DNA from: a virus
Virus record (IMG/VR): IMGVR_UViG_3300002143_000235
Location: 62,001-126,000 of that record
Direction: 5' to 3' (one strand)
Length of the DNA: 64,000 nucleotides
The notes under the pieces were generated by a model. The model searched no databases and was not told the DNA's origin. It saw nothing but the letters and a program-made list of their open reading frames with translations. Of the stretch, positions 49,119-58,741 are shown one piece after another (the stretch's first letter is position 1; each line of letters starts with the position of its first letter). The position numbers were made by a program, and so were the translations under genes.

Positions 49119-49580
49119 ATGCAAATGCAACTTCAAAAGATACAAGATATTTTAGGTAATGATTACATCGCGATCGTTATTGATGGTGATTTCATAAAAG
49201 AAATTATCACAGGACTTACTGATAAGATCTCTGATTTTGACAAGTACAATGAGAAGTTGCTTGCACGTAATCATGGAACATACCACATCACTGTGTTCAA
49301 CGTAATGGAATGTCAAAAGAATATTGATTGTTTACATTATGCTGGTACCACTATTGATGATGTAGTTTTCAAAGGTGTTGGATCAATTGAGAAGAACGAA
49401 CAGACAACAATGTTTGTCGTTGTTAATTCTGATACCATTCAGAAAATACGTTGTGATGCTGGATTTGCTGACAAAGATCTTCATATAACAGTTGGATTTA
49501 CTGACAAAGATCTATTCCATGCACGAAAAAATGAGTGCAATGTTGTAACCTTTGCTGGTTATTTACGATCGCTTGGATAA
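49119..49580 (+). CDS. 2H phosphoesterase-like protein
   Basis: 153 residues with two H-x-T motifs, HITVF (H56, T58) and LHITVGF (H122, T124), spaced as in 2H phosphoesterases such as LigT and RNA-repair-type enzymes. Predicted leaderless message. Likely acts on 2',3'-cyclic phosphate or cyclic oligonucleotide substrates. Adjacent to the nucleotidyltransferase. Confidence 0.75.
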   Translation: MQMQLQKIQDILGNDYIAIVIDGDFIKEIITGLTDKISDFDKYNEKLLARNHGTYHITVFNVMECQKNIDCLHYAGTTIDDVVFKGVGSIEKNEQTTMFVVVNSDTIQKIRCDAGFADKDLHITVGFTDKDLFHARKNECNVVTFAGYLRSLG

Positions 49581-49640
49581 ATTAATTGATGTTTTTTTGA
49601 AAAAAACGCGGTAAAAGTTTTTTTATATCAAATACTTTGC

Positions 49641-49648
49641 TATCTTCG
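49641..49648 (+). promoter_or_regulatory. TATCTTCG promoter with shared leader
   Basis: TATCTTCG-TATTGTTCAATTAATAA, the fifth copy of the promoter-leader module. Confidence 0.65.
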
Positions 49649-49672
49649 TATTGTTCAATTAATAAATACAAT

Positions 49673-50098
49673 ATGTCAGTTACTTATTTTAAAATTCAAA
49701 ATCTCGATAACAATACACAAGAAGATAAAATCTTCGCTATTGGGAAAGCTATGTTAGAGTTTTTAACTGAAGACGAAATTGATGAATTAGTATTTGATAC
49801 TTACAAAGACAATGAGATTGCAATAGCATTCTTACCTGAGTACAAAATTAATCGTCTTCGTACTGTATTTGTTGATGCAGAAATTCTTATTGAAGAAATC
49901 GATATCACTGATTTCATCTTAACTGGAGAAATTCAAAAAAACAAATTCATGAGTGATATTTTCAAAGATGAAAACGCATTGGTATCACTTGAAAAATTCT
50001 TACGTAATAATTTAACAGCTGATTTAATCTTGGATAAAATCAGTGATTTGGGTGTAGAGTTTTTAACTGAATTAGATAAAGAAATTTTAAGCGCATAA
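49673..50098 (+). CDS. hypothetical acidic protein
   Basis: 141 residues from ATG at 49673, acidic and helical. An upstream in-frame start would run through the promoter and is rejected. Followed by a terminator. Function unknown. Confidence 0.75.
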   Translation: MSVTYFKIQNLDNNTQEDKIFAIGKAMLEFLTEDEIDELVFDTYKDNEIAIAFLPEYKINRLRTVFVDAEILIEEIDITDFILTGEIQKNKFMSDIFKDENALVSLEKFLRNNLTADLILDKISDLGVEFLTELDKEILSA

Positions 50099-50130
50099 AA
50101 AAAGCCGATCAAATTTGATCGGCTTTGCTT
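50099..50130. terminator. bidirectional terminator
   Basis: AAAGCCGATCAAATTTGATCGGCTTT stem with A and T runs between convergent genes. Confidence 0.88.
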
Positions 50131-50149
50131 TTATTTAATTTTGTAGAAC

Positions 50150-50854
50150 TTACGCTCCAGCTGTTTGGCTTGTTGTACCAGCAGCAAGTTTGTTAAGACC
50201 TTTAGCACCTTCTTTGTACATTACAATAATTTTATCACCTTGATTAAATGTTGATAATGTTCCTAAATAATTATTTTTTGCTGCAACTTTGTTGACAATA
50301 TCTGCAGAGTAAGGAACTGTTTTATTATCTCCGTGTTGTTTGAAAAGAAGAGTCTTTCCAGAGAATTTACTTTCAATTTCTTTAATACGTGCATCAAATG
50401 CTGTTTTCTTTTCAGCAATTTCTTCTTTTGTACCACCTTTAAAGAATGAACCTAATCCTTCTTCAAGAGCTGTAGCATCCATTTCTTGTGCACCTGGTTG
50501 AGCATCCATACCCATACCCATACCCATACCGTCACCATCTTGAACGTCAGTTTCAGAAGTTTCTTCAAGTGAGTTCATTACATCAAAGATCATTTCTAAT
50601 TGCGCGTCGCTGAGTACTGGCTCTGCATCCTGACCTTCTTCAAGTTCAGCTGTATAGTCATTGTATTTTGCCATGTAAGCATCCTTAAACGCATCAAAAG
50701 TAAGTTCGTCAGATACTTCTTCTTCTTGTGCTCCAGGTTGTACATCAGTATCAATCGGTTGCGCTGTTGCATCACCGTCGACACCATCAAGGATGTTTTC
50801 GTTGAGACGCGCATTTTTGCGTTCAGCGATAAACTGATTAACTGTAGTGTACAT
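50150..50854 (-). CDS. acidic head-associated protein with capsid-targeting-like start
   Basis: 234 residues. Start MYTTVNQFIAERKNARLNE is the closest match in this window to the T4 internal-protein start MKTYQEFIAEA. The first 130 residues are very acidic with an M-G-M-G-M-G-M-D run; the last 100 contain a small beta-rich domain (SGKTLLFKQHGDNKTVPYSA). Late-type promoter. Inferred scaffold-like or packaged protein. Confidence 0.75.
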   Translation of the reverse strand: MYTTVNQFIAERKNARLNENILDGVDGDATAQPIDTDVQPGAQEEEVSDELTFDAFKDAYMAKYNDYTAELEEGQDAEPVLSDAQLEMIFDVMNSLEETSETDVQDGDGMGMGMGMDAQPGAQEMDATALEEGLGSFFKGGTKEEIAEKKTAFDARIKEIESKFSGKTLLFKQHGDNKTVPYSADIVNKVAAKNNYLGTLSTFNQGDKIIVMYKEGAKGLNKLAAGTTSQTAGA

Positions 50855-50872
50855 ATTTTTTTGTTTTTCTTT

Positions 50873-50880
50873 TTATATAG
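50873..50880 (-). promoter_or_regulatory. late promoter candidate
   Basis: ACTATATAAAAAG on the minus strand about 22 bases upstream of the ATG at 50854. Confidence 0.55.
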
Positions 50881-50897
50881 TATTATTATAAACTGGA

Positions 50898-51383
50898 TTA
50901 TTGTACAGGTTGTGTCTGAACTCCTGGTTGAGCTTGAGCTTGAACTTGAACTCCTGGTTGTGCTAATGGCTCTTCAGTTTGAACAGGTACGAGAGGTTGC
51001 GCAGCTGGTTCATTTATTTCACCTGTAACAGTACCGGTATTATCTGGTTCTTCTTGTACTAATGGTTGTGCTGGTTCAATTGTGTCTGTTGCCTCACTTG
51101 GAGCTGCACTCATTTCACCTATAATTTTAGCAACAGGAATAGATTCAATATTCAAATATGTTGATTTAATAAAAGATATAAAAAGCTCAGCCATTTCCAT
51201 GTCACTAAACATTTCACGTGGATCTACACCATTTTCTTTTTTAGCTTTGCTTACGAAAGCATTAATAAGTGATCTAGGAACTTCAAATGTAGCACGGACA
51301 TTCCACATATCACCCATCTTAAATGTTGATTCGTTAATTGAACCAAGTCGTTCTACAAGGATTTGTTCTTTTGTTTTTAACAT
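50898..51383 (-). CDS. head-associated protein, P/Q-rich tail
   Basis: 161 residues from ATG at 51383, which fits the late promoter better than the ATG at 51413. Start MLKTKEQILVERLGSINE carries possible xxE processing sites. A folded part (MWNVRATFEVPRSLINAFVS) is followed by a long P/Q/V/E-rich tail with repeats of QPGVQ type. Probable small head or core protein. Confidence 0.65.
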   Translation of the reverse strand: MLKTKEQILVERLGSINESTFKMGDMWNVRATFEVPRSLINAFVSKAKKENGVDPREMFSDMEMAELFISFIKSTYLNIESIPVAKIIGEMSAAPSEATDTIEPAQPLVQEEPDNTGTVTGEINEPAAQPLVPVQTEEPLAQPGVQVQAQAQPGVQTQPVQ

Positions 51384-51402
51384 GATTGTTATATTTTTGT
51401 TT

Positions 51403-51410
51403 TTATATAT
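51403..51410 (-). promoter_or_regulatory. late promoter candidate, identical to capsid promoter core
   Basis: GTTGATATATAAAAA on the minus strand, about 22 bases upstream of the ATG at 51383; the same 15 bases precede the capsid gene. Confidence 0.65.
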
Positions 51411-51424
51411 CAACGGTCAATACT

Positions 51425-52159
51425 TTATTTTGCTAGACTGTAACCGGTAATACCACCACCAACAAAAATAAGTCCACCTGCAGTCATGAATATAGGTTTT
51501 TTGTTTTTTTGAAACCATTTTCCAAATTTTGACTTGGGTTGATCTGTTGGTATGATATAATTTTGCATAGAATTAATTTTTAAATCTGGATCATCAATTT
51601 TATATTTTACAAGTATTGATTTATCTTTTTGTCTTTCATATGTTGTTTGAATATTAAACCTGTAATCATAATCAAAAGTAAAAACTATAGATTCATCTAA
51701 TTTTATTGATGATTTCCATTGTAGATTCTTACTGGTGTCAGCTTCAGCAAAAGTAAGTTCAGTACCCTTTGCAAATAATATAGAGTCACCAATCATCCTT
51801 CCTGGGTTTGTTTCAAGTGTTTCAAGAATAAATCCTTGACGTTGAAGTTCTGCTTGTGATGATGCAATTAGACCTTTGATCTTTGTTAATTCATTATAAT
51901 ACGCTTGTTGTTCTTTTGATAATGTTTTAAAATAAGCGGAATTTACAAGATCATTAATATCAATCTCAGGTGACTGTTTTGACCACACTAATTTACCATC
52001 TTCAAACTCTTTATGAATTGAATCATTAAGAGCTGTGATTGTTTGTTCATATCGATCAAATCGTTCGTTCACATTATTATTGTTATTCCACATATAGGCT
52101 CCAATTAAGCCCATAACGACTATTGCAAGTATGTAGATTATTTCTCTTGTTTTGTTCAT
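51425..52159 (-). CDS. two-membrane-segment protein
   Basis: 244 residues with an N-terminal membrane segment (IIYILAIVVMGLIGAYMW) and a C-terminal one (PIFMTAGGLIFVGGGITGYS); the part between is a coiled coil followed by beta strands. The topology would place the middle in the periplasm with both ends anchored. Possible spanin-like or virion membrane protein; no family recognised. Late-type box at 52211. Confidence 0.65.
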   Translation of the reverse strand: MNKTREIIYILAIVVMGLIGAYMWNNNNNVNERFDRYEQTITALNDSIHKEFEDGKLVWSKQSPEIDINDLVNSAYFKTLSKEQQAYYNELTKIKGLIASSQAELQRQGFILETLETNPGRMIGDSILFAKGTELTFAEADTSKNLQWKSSIKLDESIVFTFDYDYRFNIQTTYERQKDKSILVKYKIDDPDLKINSMQNYIIPTDQPKSKFGKWFQKNKKPIFMTAGGLIFVGGGITGYSLAK

Positions 52160-52210
52160 TGTCTGTGTTCAGTTTTTAAATTCAATTATGTATATGTTTG
52201 ACTATAGTAT

Positions 52211-52218
52211 TTATATAT
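52211..52218 (-). promoter_or_regulatory. late promoter candidate
   Basis: ATGATATATAAATAC on the minus strand about 52 bases upstream of the ATG at 52159. Confidence 0.45.
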
Positions 52219-52310
52219 CATATGTGGCACACTTTTAAGCCATTTTTATTTCAGCCTAGAAATTAGTGATACAATATATACTTTAAAGTCAATAACCAAA
52301 CAATTACACA

Positions 52311-54161
52311 ATGGCTGTTAATTCACGTTTCATACAAGTAAATCCAGATGCTCTAATTGAGTTTATTCAAGATGATCAATTATTCTACGAAGACGAGTAT
52401 TCAATTATTCGTGATGTAAAGAATAATACAACTTCTTTTGCATTTAGTGCATCAGCAACGGATCCGGATAATTATAACAAAATTCCTGATCAACTTTATT
52501 TAATTGATAGTTTAATTAATCGATATGGTGTTGCAGATCCTACAACTAAATCATTTTTACAGGAATCACAGTTTGTAAACAATCAGCCATCACGTTTTGA
52601 TAAGATCAAGATTTGGTTTCCCATTCATTATGTATTTCCAAATGCTACTGGGTTCTATTTACGTTTGTCAACAATGGATTATAGTAATCAAACGTCATAT
52701 AATCTTGCAAACTTCTTTTTAGATACATCTCTTCCTGGTTCTCAATCTAAGATTGTCAATGAAACAAAACCATTTAGATTAAATCAAAAACTTTGGGGAA
52801 AAAGTATTACACTTTATGTACCAAGTGTTTATGATGAATCACGTCTTAGAACTGGTAATTTTCCAGATCCTGGAACGATTAATACCAATTTAACATCAGG
52901 TGTTGGTTTATCACAAACAAGTCCAGTATATTTTGATTTTAGGTTTTTATCAAGTAAATCTATTATTCTTGGTGAGACAACATATATTACAACACCACAA
53001 TTGATTACAAATTTATCTCAAGCTCCTGAATATAATACATTAGGTGTTAAGATAGAACACGCAGATGATGGAGATTACTTTAAAATTAATGGACTTTACA
53101 ATGGTTCAGCTGGTGATTTTGAAGTATTTATGAATACGCTTGAAGAAAGTGGTCGTAGAAGTTATATTATGTATTCAATTACAGTATATGAAGAAAATAT
53201 TCCTCAAACACCACAAGAAATGTATGTTTATCAAGATTTTCTTCGAGGAATTGAAACATACAGACCAGTGCTTAGACATACAAATACTGTAGCAAGTATC
53301 AGAGTTGATATGAAACTTATTAATGCTGTAGATGGATCTGTTATTACAAAAACAGCAGAACTTACACTTACGGGGAATGAAGTTGCTAAATATGGTAAAT
53401 ATGTTACACCTATTAATGTAACCAATGCAATCAAACCTAAATTATATAACTCTAAACCAAGTCAACTAACATTACCAGCAAATGACGTACTTAGTGCACA
53501 TTTAAAACGTAGACCACAAAAGAAAACAGAAATCAAATTTGTTCCATATCCTGTTCTTACAGATAGAAATAATATTGTAGCACAAGAAGTCACAACATTA
53601 AAAAATGGATCTACTTTTGCTGGATTTGGTGATTTAACAATTAAGCTCACACCATTTGATAATGTGTTACGTTTTGCGATATACAAACAGGGTTCAAGTA
53701 GTGATGTTTCACCATTTGAGATTCCAATTGCTAATACAACTGTAAATTTTATCATTAAGACAACCTCTAAGGAAGTTAGAGTTCCATTGTATATCAATTC
53801 TAATGAAGTTAATTTAGGAGGTGGTGTGGTAGTCTTTAAACTCACGTCAGCTGATATGACTTTGATTAATACACTTCAGGCACAAACAAATGTATTTTAT
53901 ATAACGCTTACAACAAACGGTATTGAAACGGCTTTATATGATGGTAAGTTTGAATTATTATCTAATGCACCACGTAAACCAATTACACAAGTTCTTTCAC
54001 AAATTAATGGTAGATCACTTGTAAAACGTCCTACATTTAATAAAGGCGTAGATGATGTTAGAGTTACAAATATTGTTTCACAGTTTTCATTAAAACAAGA
54101 TGTGATATCACAGCTTAAGAATGTTAGTTTAACAACAAATCAATTAAAAAGATTAAAGTAA
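52311..54161 (+). CDS. large virion structural protein, probably tail or baseplate
   Basis: 616 residues, almost entirely beta-structure in appearance, with repeated N/T-rich strands and no membrane segment. One base upstream of the tube-like gene. It may be a baseplate or tail-fibre connector; no T4 counterpart recognised. An ACAATATATAC box lies about 35 bases upstream. Confidence 0.65.
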   Translation: MAVNSRFIQVNPDALIEFIQDDQLFYEDEYSIIRDVKNNTTSFAFSASATDPDNYNKIPDQLYLIDSLINRYGVADPTTKSFLQESQFVNNQPSRFDKIKIWFPIHYVFPNATGFYLRLSTMDYSNQTSYNLANFFLDTSLPGSQSKIVNETKPFRLNQKLWGKSITLYVPSVYDESRLRTGNFPDPGTINTNLTSGVGLSQTSPVYFDFRFLSSKSIILGETTYITTPQLITNLSQAPEYNTLGVKIEHADDGDYFKINGLYNGSAGDFEVFMNTLEESGRRSYIMYSITVYEENIPQTPQEMYVYQDFLRGIETYRPVLRHTNTVASIRVDMKLINAVDGSVITKTAELTLTGNEVAKYGKYVTPINVTNAIKPKLYNSKPSQLTLPANDVLSAHLKRRPQKKTEIKFVPYPVLTDRNNIVAQEVTTLKNGSTFAGFGDLTIKLTPFDNVLRFAIYKQGSSSDVSPFEIPIANTTVNFIIKTTSKEVRVPLYINSNEVNLGGGVVVFKLTSADMTLINTLQAQTNVFYITLTTNGIETALYDGKFELLSNAPRKPITQVLSQINGRSLVKRPTFNKGVDDVRVTNIVSQFSLKQDVISQLKNVSLTTNQLKRLK

Positions 54162-54162
54162 G

Positions 54163-54750
54163 ATGAGTAATTTAACAACCCTCAATAATCAATTTGAATT
54201 TACACTCTCACCTTCTTTCATTCCAGAAAGATTAGAGAAGCGTTATCTAGGACTTCTTGGGTCTAAAAGAAAATTGTATAGAAGTGTGATTGATTATATT
54301 AATTCATCTATACTCACAATTACAATGCCATCATTTACAATGGATGTTGCAGCTAATCCACAAGTTACTAGAAGAAAAGAAATTCAATACAAGGCTGTAG
54401 GTAATGTATATGATATGTTTGACAAATCTGTCACAATAACTTTTAAAAATGTCGATTCAAATCTAAATTATTTAATGATACTTGACATATTAACAAATCA
54501 TTATCTAAATACAAAACGTGTATATGATGATAATATTGTAGTTACTGTTGTTGACGAAAACAGATCAGCATTATATCATATACAGTTCAGAGAAGTTATT
54601 TTTACTGGACTCAGTGATAATACTTTTGCATACAATGATGCGGTGATTGGATCCAAAACTTTTACAATGACCTTCACTTACAACTTCTTAGATGTTGAAT
54701 TTGTCAAAGATAAGGTCGATATTATTTCAGGAAACAATTACCAGATGTAA
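54163..54750 (+). CDS. tail tube-like protein (gp19/gp54 type)
   Basis: 195 residues. The pattern of a short helix, ITMPSFTMDV, then VTITFKNVDSNLNYLMILDI and the final strand FTMTFTYNFLDVEFV is that of the tube fold (T4 gp19 ends FEVTLALDYWE). Could be the tube itself or the tube initiator; the single-base gap to the upstream structural gene favours a tail role. Confidence 0.6.
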   Translation: MSNLTTLNNQFEFTLSPSFIPERLEKRYLGLLGSKRKLYRSVIDYINSSILTITMPSFTMDVAANPQVTRRKEIQYKAVGNVYDMFDKSVTITFKNVDSNLNYLMILDILTNHYLNTKRVYDDNIVVTVVDENRSALYHIQFREVIFTGLSDNTFAYNDAVIGSKTFTMTFTYNFLDVEFVKDKVDIISGNNYQM

Positions 54751-54816
54751 ATATTTTAGTATTTTTTTAAACTTTCATTAGTTGGCACTGTATAAATCAT
54801 ACTTAAATATTTATAC

Positions 54817-55896
54817 ATGATAAACACAGCAACAGGTACAAACATTGGGTTTGAAGACGAGACGGCACAATCAATGGAATTTGCGATAGCTTATGCAACT
54901 TATAATGCAAAGAATCCATCATCAGTCGTTCTATCAGACTCAGTAGTCACAGGCATATTGGTGTCGAAAGATGGCAGATTAGCCATTATCGATATCAATA
55001 ATAAGGCACAGGTATCCGTACCAGTGGACTCAATGGAGAAGTCTATCTTAGATGGACTCGAGGTGGGTAGTTCTACTCAAGTGTACATCACATCTATTAC
55101 TGATAGTAAACGTGAGTACACTATTACTGGTTCGTTGCACCGAATCCGTATGATCGAGGTTGACAATGTGCTGCGTTCAGCATACGAAAACCGTACGATC
55201 ATGACCGGTACACCAACCGAATACAATGACGCAGGTTACACTGTCCTCGTCTATGTAAATGACGAAGAGGTGGCAATGTTTATGCCACACATTCTTACAG
55301 ATGTTAACAAATTACCAGATCCAGCATCAATCATTGGACAAGAGATCAACTTCTTCATTGAAAAATCGATTGAGAACAAGACCTCAATGCTGGCTTCCCG
55401 TAAAGCTTACCTCAAAACACTGATCTCAGCTGAAATCAAGAAACTTGTTAAAAAGGAACTTTACAACGGCCACGTAACAGGAACAGCACCATTCGGTGTA
55501 TTCGTTCAGTTCAACGAGGCACTTACAGGTATGATTCACAAATCAAATCTGTCGGCACAAGCACAGGAATTGCTTGAGAAAGGAGAGATTTCAAACGGAA
55601 CAACAATCGAATTCTTTGTAAAAGATATCGACGTTGAGAAAAAGAAAATTTTCTTGACACAAGTACTTCGTGAATCACTTTGGGATTCAATTCAAATTGA
55701 TGACATCCTTCCAGGAAAAGTTATTAGTGTTAAACAATTTGGTCTACTTGTTGAGCTTGATTACGATACAAAAGGGTTTGTATATGAAACACAATTAAAC
55801 AAACCATTATCAAGTTACAAACCAGGTATGGAATTTGATGTTTATGTTAGAAGCATAGACAAAAACAAACGCCAAATCGCTTTAGGTCTGAACTAA
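54817..55896 (+). CDS. four-S1-domain RNA-binding protein (ribosomal protein S1-like)
   Basis: 359 residues forming four S1-type OB folds at about 40-106, 125-195, 213-285 and 293-358. The last two are clear: NGHVTGTAPFGVFVQF...GMIHKSNLS and PGKVISVKQFGLLVEL...GFVYETQL. Ribosomal protein S1 and its relatives bind mRNA and help translation initiation. The gene sits between tail and terminase genes and uses noticeably more G/C-rich codons than its neighbours. It may favour phage mRNAs or counter host control; role is inferred. Confidence 0.8.
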   Translation: MINTATGTNIGFEDETAQSMEFAIAYATYNAKNPSSVVLSDSVVTGILVSKDGRLAIIDINNKAQVSVPVDSMEKSILDGLEVGSSTQVYITSITDSKREYTITGSLHRIRMIEVDNVLRSAYENRTIMTGTPTEYNDAGYTVLVYVNDEEVAMFMPHILTDVNKLPDPASIIGQEINFFIEKSIENKTSMLASRKAYLKTLISAEIKKLVKKELYNGHVTGTAPFGVFVQFNEALTGMIHKSNLSAQAQELLEKGEISNGTTIEFFVKDIDVEKKKIFLTQVLRESLWDSIQIDDILPGKVISVKQFGLLVELDYDTKGFVYETQLNKPLSSYKPGMEFDVYVRSIDKNKRQIALGLN

Positions 55897-55912
55897 AAAA
55901 GTTCAAAAAATT

Positions 55913-56428
55913 ATGGAACAGCACACAAACCGTTTTCATGACATCAATAAAGAAATGGCATCTTATATTAAAGGTGCCATTCATGATGTTGCTACGGAAA
56001 ATTCAGGAATTTACGAAAGACTTTTCTTCGGTGAAGGTGAAGTGCTCCAAAAGTACGCCTTCAATTTCAACTTCGGATTGAATTATAACCCACAGCTTGA
56101 TTCACTTGAAAAAGGATACGATGACATCGCTGAAGACATTAAGTTCTTTCTTGATAATATCGTAGCCAAGATCATTGAGATCAACATGAATGTGAACTAC
56201 CGCAAGACTACTCGTCTCGGTGGATCCATCAAAGTTGATGGAGTGACAATTGAAAATCATTATCTGGTTGACGATTATACTCTTGATAGCGATGCAGGAA
56301 TAGCAGATCTTGAAAATTATGTAAATGATTTACAAGTAGTTATCTCAGAATCACCTAACGGTTACCGGTACACACTCTCCTTAGAGATCCCTATATATGA
56401 CGTAAAAGAATTGTTCCTACAAGACTGA
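55913..56428 (+). CDS. hypothetical protein upstream of terminase
   Basis: 171 residues, helical first half and beta-rich second half. The length is near that of the small terminase gp16 (164) and the position (just before gp17) fits, but the coiled-coil core of gp16 is not visible, so no assignment is made. Followed by a terminator. Confidence 0.65.
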   Translation: MEQHTNRFHDINKEMASYIKGAIHDVATENSGIYERLFFGEGEVLQKYAFNFNFGLNYNPQLDSLEKGYDDIAEDIKFFLDNIVAKIIEINMNVNYRKTTRLGGSIKVDGVTIENHYLVDDYTLDSDAGIADLENYVNDLQVVISESPNGYRYTLSLEIPIYDVKELFLQD

Positions 56429-56448
56429 TTCTGGATTACATGTCAATT

Positions 56449-56482
56449 AAATGCCTGCTTCTTAGTTGAAGTGGGCATTTTT
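56449..56482 (+). terminator. hairpin terminator overlapping the next promoter
   Basis: AAATGCC.. / ..GGGCATTT stem with a bulged inner part, followed by TTT. Confidence 0.65.
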
Positions 56483-56483
56483 C

Positions 56484-56491
56484 ATATATAA
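56484..56491 (+). promoter_or_regulatory. late promoter of the terminase gene
   Basis: TTTCATATATAATCC about 28 bases upstream of the ATG at 56518. Confidence 0.6.
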
Positions 56492-56517
56492 TCCACACAA
56501 ACCGTATTAATTTTAAC

Positions 56518-58671
56518 ATGGCTACAAAACAGAAATTAGCCGTTCCAGATAAACAGTTTGTCTTCAACTCAGATAATATCGAAGATATCATAGATAAACA
56601 GTCGCAGGGTTTCGCACTGCCACGTTACATGAATCCATGGTTTAAGAACCAAATAGGTGTGAGAAAGGCAGGCGTTGTTTACGGATGGACACAACACGAA
56701 GTGGATGAATTCACTAAATGTGCACTTGATATACACTATTTTGCAAACACATACTGTAAAATTAAATCAGAAGATGGACAAGTCCGTCAAATGAAATTAC
56801 GTGATTATCAGTACAAAGTACTTGATACCTATACCAAGAACAGATTTACACTTAATATGTCTTCCAGACAAACAGGAAAGACTATAACCGCAGCAATTAC
56901 ATTATTACATTATTGTATTTTTAATACAAATAAAGGGGTGATGGTCGTAGCAAATAAAGGTGAAACTGTTATAGAAATTCTTGATAAAATTAAAAACATT
57001 TATAAACTACTTCCGTTCTTTCTTAAACCAGGTATTATAAACTGGAACAGTAAAGCTATTGTATTTGACAATGGATGTCGTATTAAATCACAAGCACGTT
57101 CTAAAGAACCAGCGATTGGTTTTACTATTGATTTTCTTTATATGGATGAGTTTGCACACATTCCACCTAATACAATTAATCACTATTATAAAGCAGCGAT
57201 TCCGACAGTTTCATCCATCAAAGGATCAAAGATTGTCATTACATCGACACCGAATGGTGCCAACCTTTTCAAGGATTTGGTCATGGGGGCACAACTTCCA
57301 GAAGGTCATCCGGACAAGAACATGTACAAACTTATCAAAGTATACTGGCATCAGGTTCCTGATGGTAAATTCGAAGACGGATCCTCGGGAACTAGGATGG
57401 ATGCCAAACTATATCCATCCGTATTTGAAATGCGTAATCATGACCTAACATTGCATGAGGTTTACCAAGAACTGAAATCATTTGGATTTAAGGTAGCTAA
57501 AGAATCAGAACAAACTGAAACTGGTGATAAACAACTGATTAGAATTTTTCATGAACCCAATAAAACAGATATTGAACTAATTAGAGAACTGAAGATAAAA
57601 GGTGAAATTCCTATTATTCAGTTGATGAATATTAGTAACTGGAAAGAACAAGAAGTTAAATTGATTGGTGGTGAAGAAGCATTTAATCAAGAATACAATA
57701 TTCAATTCATTGCTGGTTCAAAACGTGTACTTTCTGTAAAGAAAGCTAAAGAGCTTGAAGATCGTTGTATTAAGTATACGAATGTTGAAATTGATGCTTT
57801 TAAACGATTGAGATTTAAAACACCCGAGTTTAGATGGCATCCAGAATTTCAACCATCTCCAGAAATGTTAGGAGACTATTATTGGATGACATCTACAGAT
57901 GTTTCTGAAGGATTAGAGTTAGATGATAGTGTTATTAATGGTTTCAGACTGATGGTAAGAAGTCCTGAATGGCTTATTGAAAATAAAGTAAAATCGTTAT
58001 ATGACGCATTTTATTTAAAACAAACATTTATTTATCATACAAATTTTTTAGATCCAAAAAAAGAGCTTCCAGAGTTATTTTACATTTTACATTTTGAGGT
58101 ACTTGATCCAGAACGTGTTAAAGCTGTTGTCGAGTACAATGGACCTGGTTCCACTATGCTTGCAGCGCTTCCTGGAGTTTTTGAAAGTAACAATGATTAT
58201 GCAACACATATAATGGTTCGTTATAAACATAATAAGGAAAATAAAAAGCGTAAGATTGGTTTAAAAGTAACAAAGAACAAAAAAGAATTTGTTAAAAGTT
58301 ATATTGGCTGTGTAGATTCGGATAAGATGTATATTGATGAGGAAATGACACTAGGACAGGTTGAAAACTTTATTAAGGTTCCAACACCGTCTGGAGATAT
58401 TACTTATAAGGCTGATTCAGGTCATGATGATGTTGTGATGACATTGGTAGATGGATGTACGTTTTTTGATACACAAGAGTATAAAAATATGTGTCATTCT
58501 TATTATGAAGAACTTCCTTACGAAATACAATATTTAATAGATGGTGCAATTGATCTTGAGTATAATCCAAACGGTGTATCTTATAAAGCACTTAGTGGAA
58601 TACTTGCAAAAAATAAAGGTAACGGTGTTCGTGCAAATCGATATAGCGGCGGTCAACGCAGACATAGGTAA
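56518..58671 (+). CDS. 17: large terminase, ATPase and nuclease (T4 gp17-like)
   Basis: 717 residues (T4 gp17: 610). Walker A SRQTGKT (116-122, T4: SRQLGKT), Walker B FLYMDE (206-211), coupling motif VITSTPNG (about 240). The C-terminal RNase H-fold nuclease has STDVSEG (first acid), AVVEYNGPG and DSGHDDVVM (last acids). Drives DNA into the prohead and cuts headful ends. An extra 60-70 residues around 330-390 (EVYQELKSFGFKVAKESEQT) appear inserted relative to T4. Confidence 0.95.
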   Translation: MATKQKLAVPDKQFVFNSDNIEDIIDKQSQGFALPRYMNPWFKNQIGVRKAGVVYGWTQHEVDEFTKCALDIHYFANTYCKIKSEDGQVRQMKLRDYQYKVLDTYTKNRFTLNMSSRQTGKTITAAITLLHYCIFNTNKGVMVVANKGETVIEILDKIKNIYKLLPFFLKPGIINWNSKAIVFDNGCRIKSQARSKEPAIGFTIDFLYMDEFAHIPPNTINHYYKAAIPTVSSIKGSKIVITSTPNGANLFKDLVMGAQLPEGHPDKNMYKLIKVYWHQVPDGKFEDGSSGTRMDAKLYPSVFEMRNHDLTLHEVYQELKSFGFKVAKESEQTETGDKQLIRIFHEPNKTDIELIRELKIKGEIPIIQLMNISNWKEQEVKLIGGEEAFNQEYNIQFIAGSKRVLSVKKAKELEDRCIKYTNVEIDAFKRLRFKTPEFRWHPEFQPSPEMLGDYYWMTSTDVSEGLELDDSVINGFRLMVRSPEWLIENKVKSLYDAFYLKQTFIYHTNFLDPKKELPELFYILHFEVLDPERVKAVVEYNGPGSTMLAALPGVFESNNDYATHIMVRYKHNKENKKRKIGLKVTKNKKEFVKSYIGCVDSDKMYIDEEMTLGQVENFIKVPTPSGDITYKADSGHDDVVMTLVDGCTFFDTQEYKNMCHSYYEELPYEIQYLIDGAIDLEYNPNGVSYKALSGILAKNKGNGVRANRYSGGQRRHR

Positions 58672-58712
58672 AAATGTACTACTAACCAGCGGATTTGAGT
58701 CAGATTTGCTTA

Positions 58713-58720
58713 ATATATAA
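58713..58720 (+). promoter_or_regulatory. late promoter of the tail sheath gene
   Basis: GCTTAATATATAATAAAAAA about 22 bases upstream of the ATG at 58742; matches the box at 41101. Confidence 0.65.
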
Positions 58721-58741
58721 TAAAAAAGTTTTCAAAGACAA

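Noticed and set aside
55913-56428. Small terminase gp16
   Set aside because: Position and length fit, but no coiled-coil core or other gp16 feature could be seen, so it is left as hypothetical.
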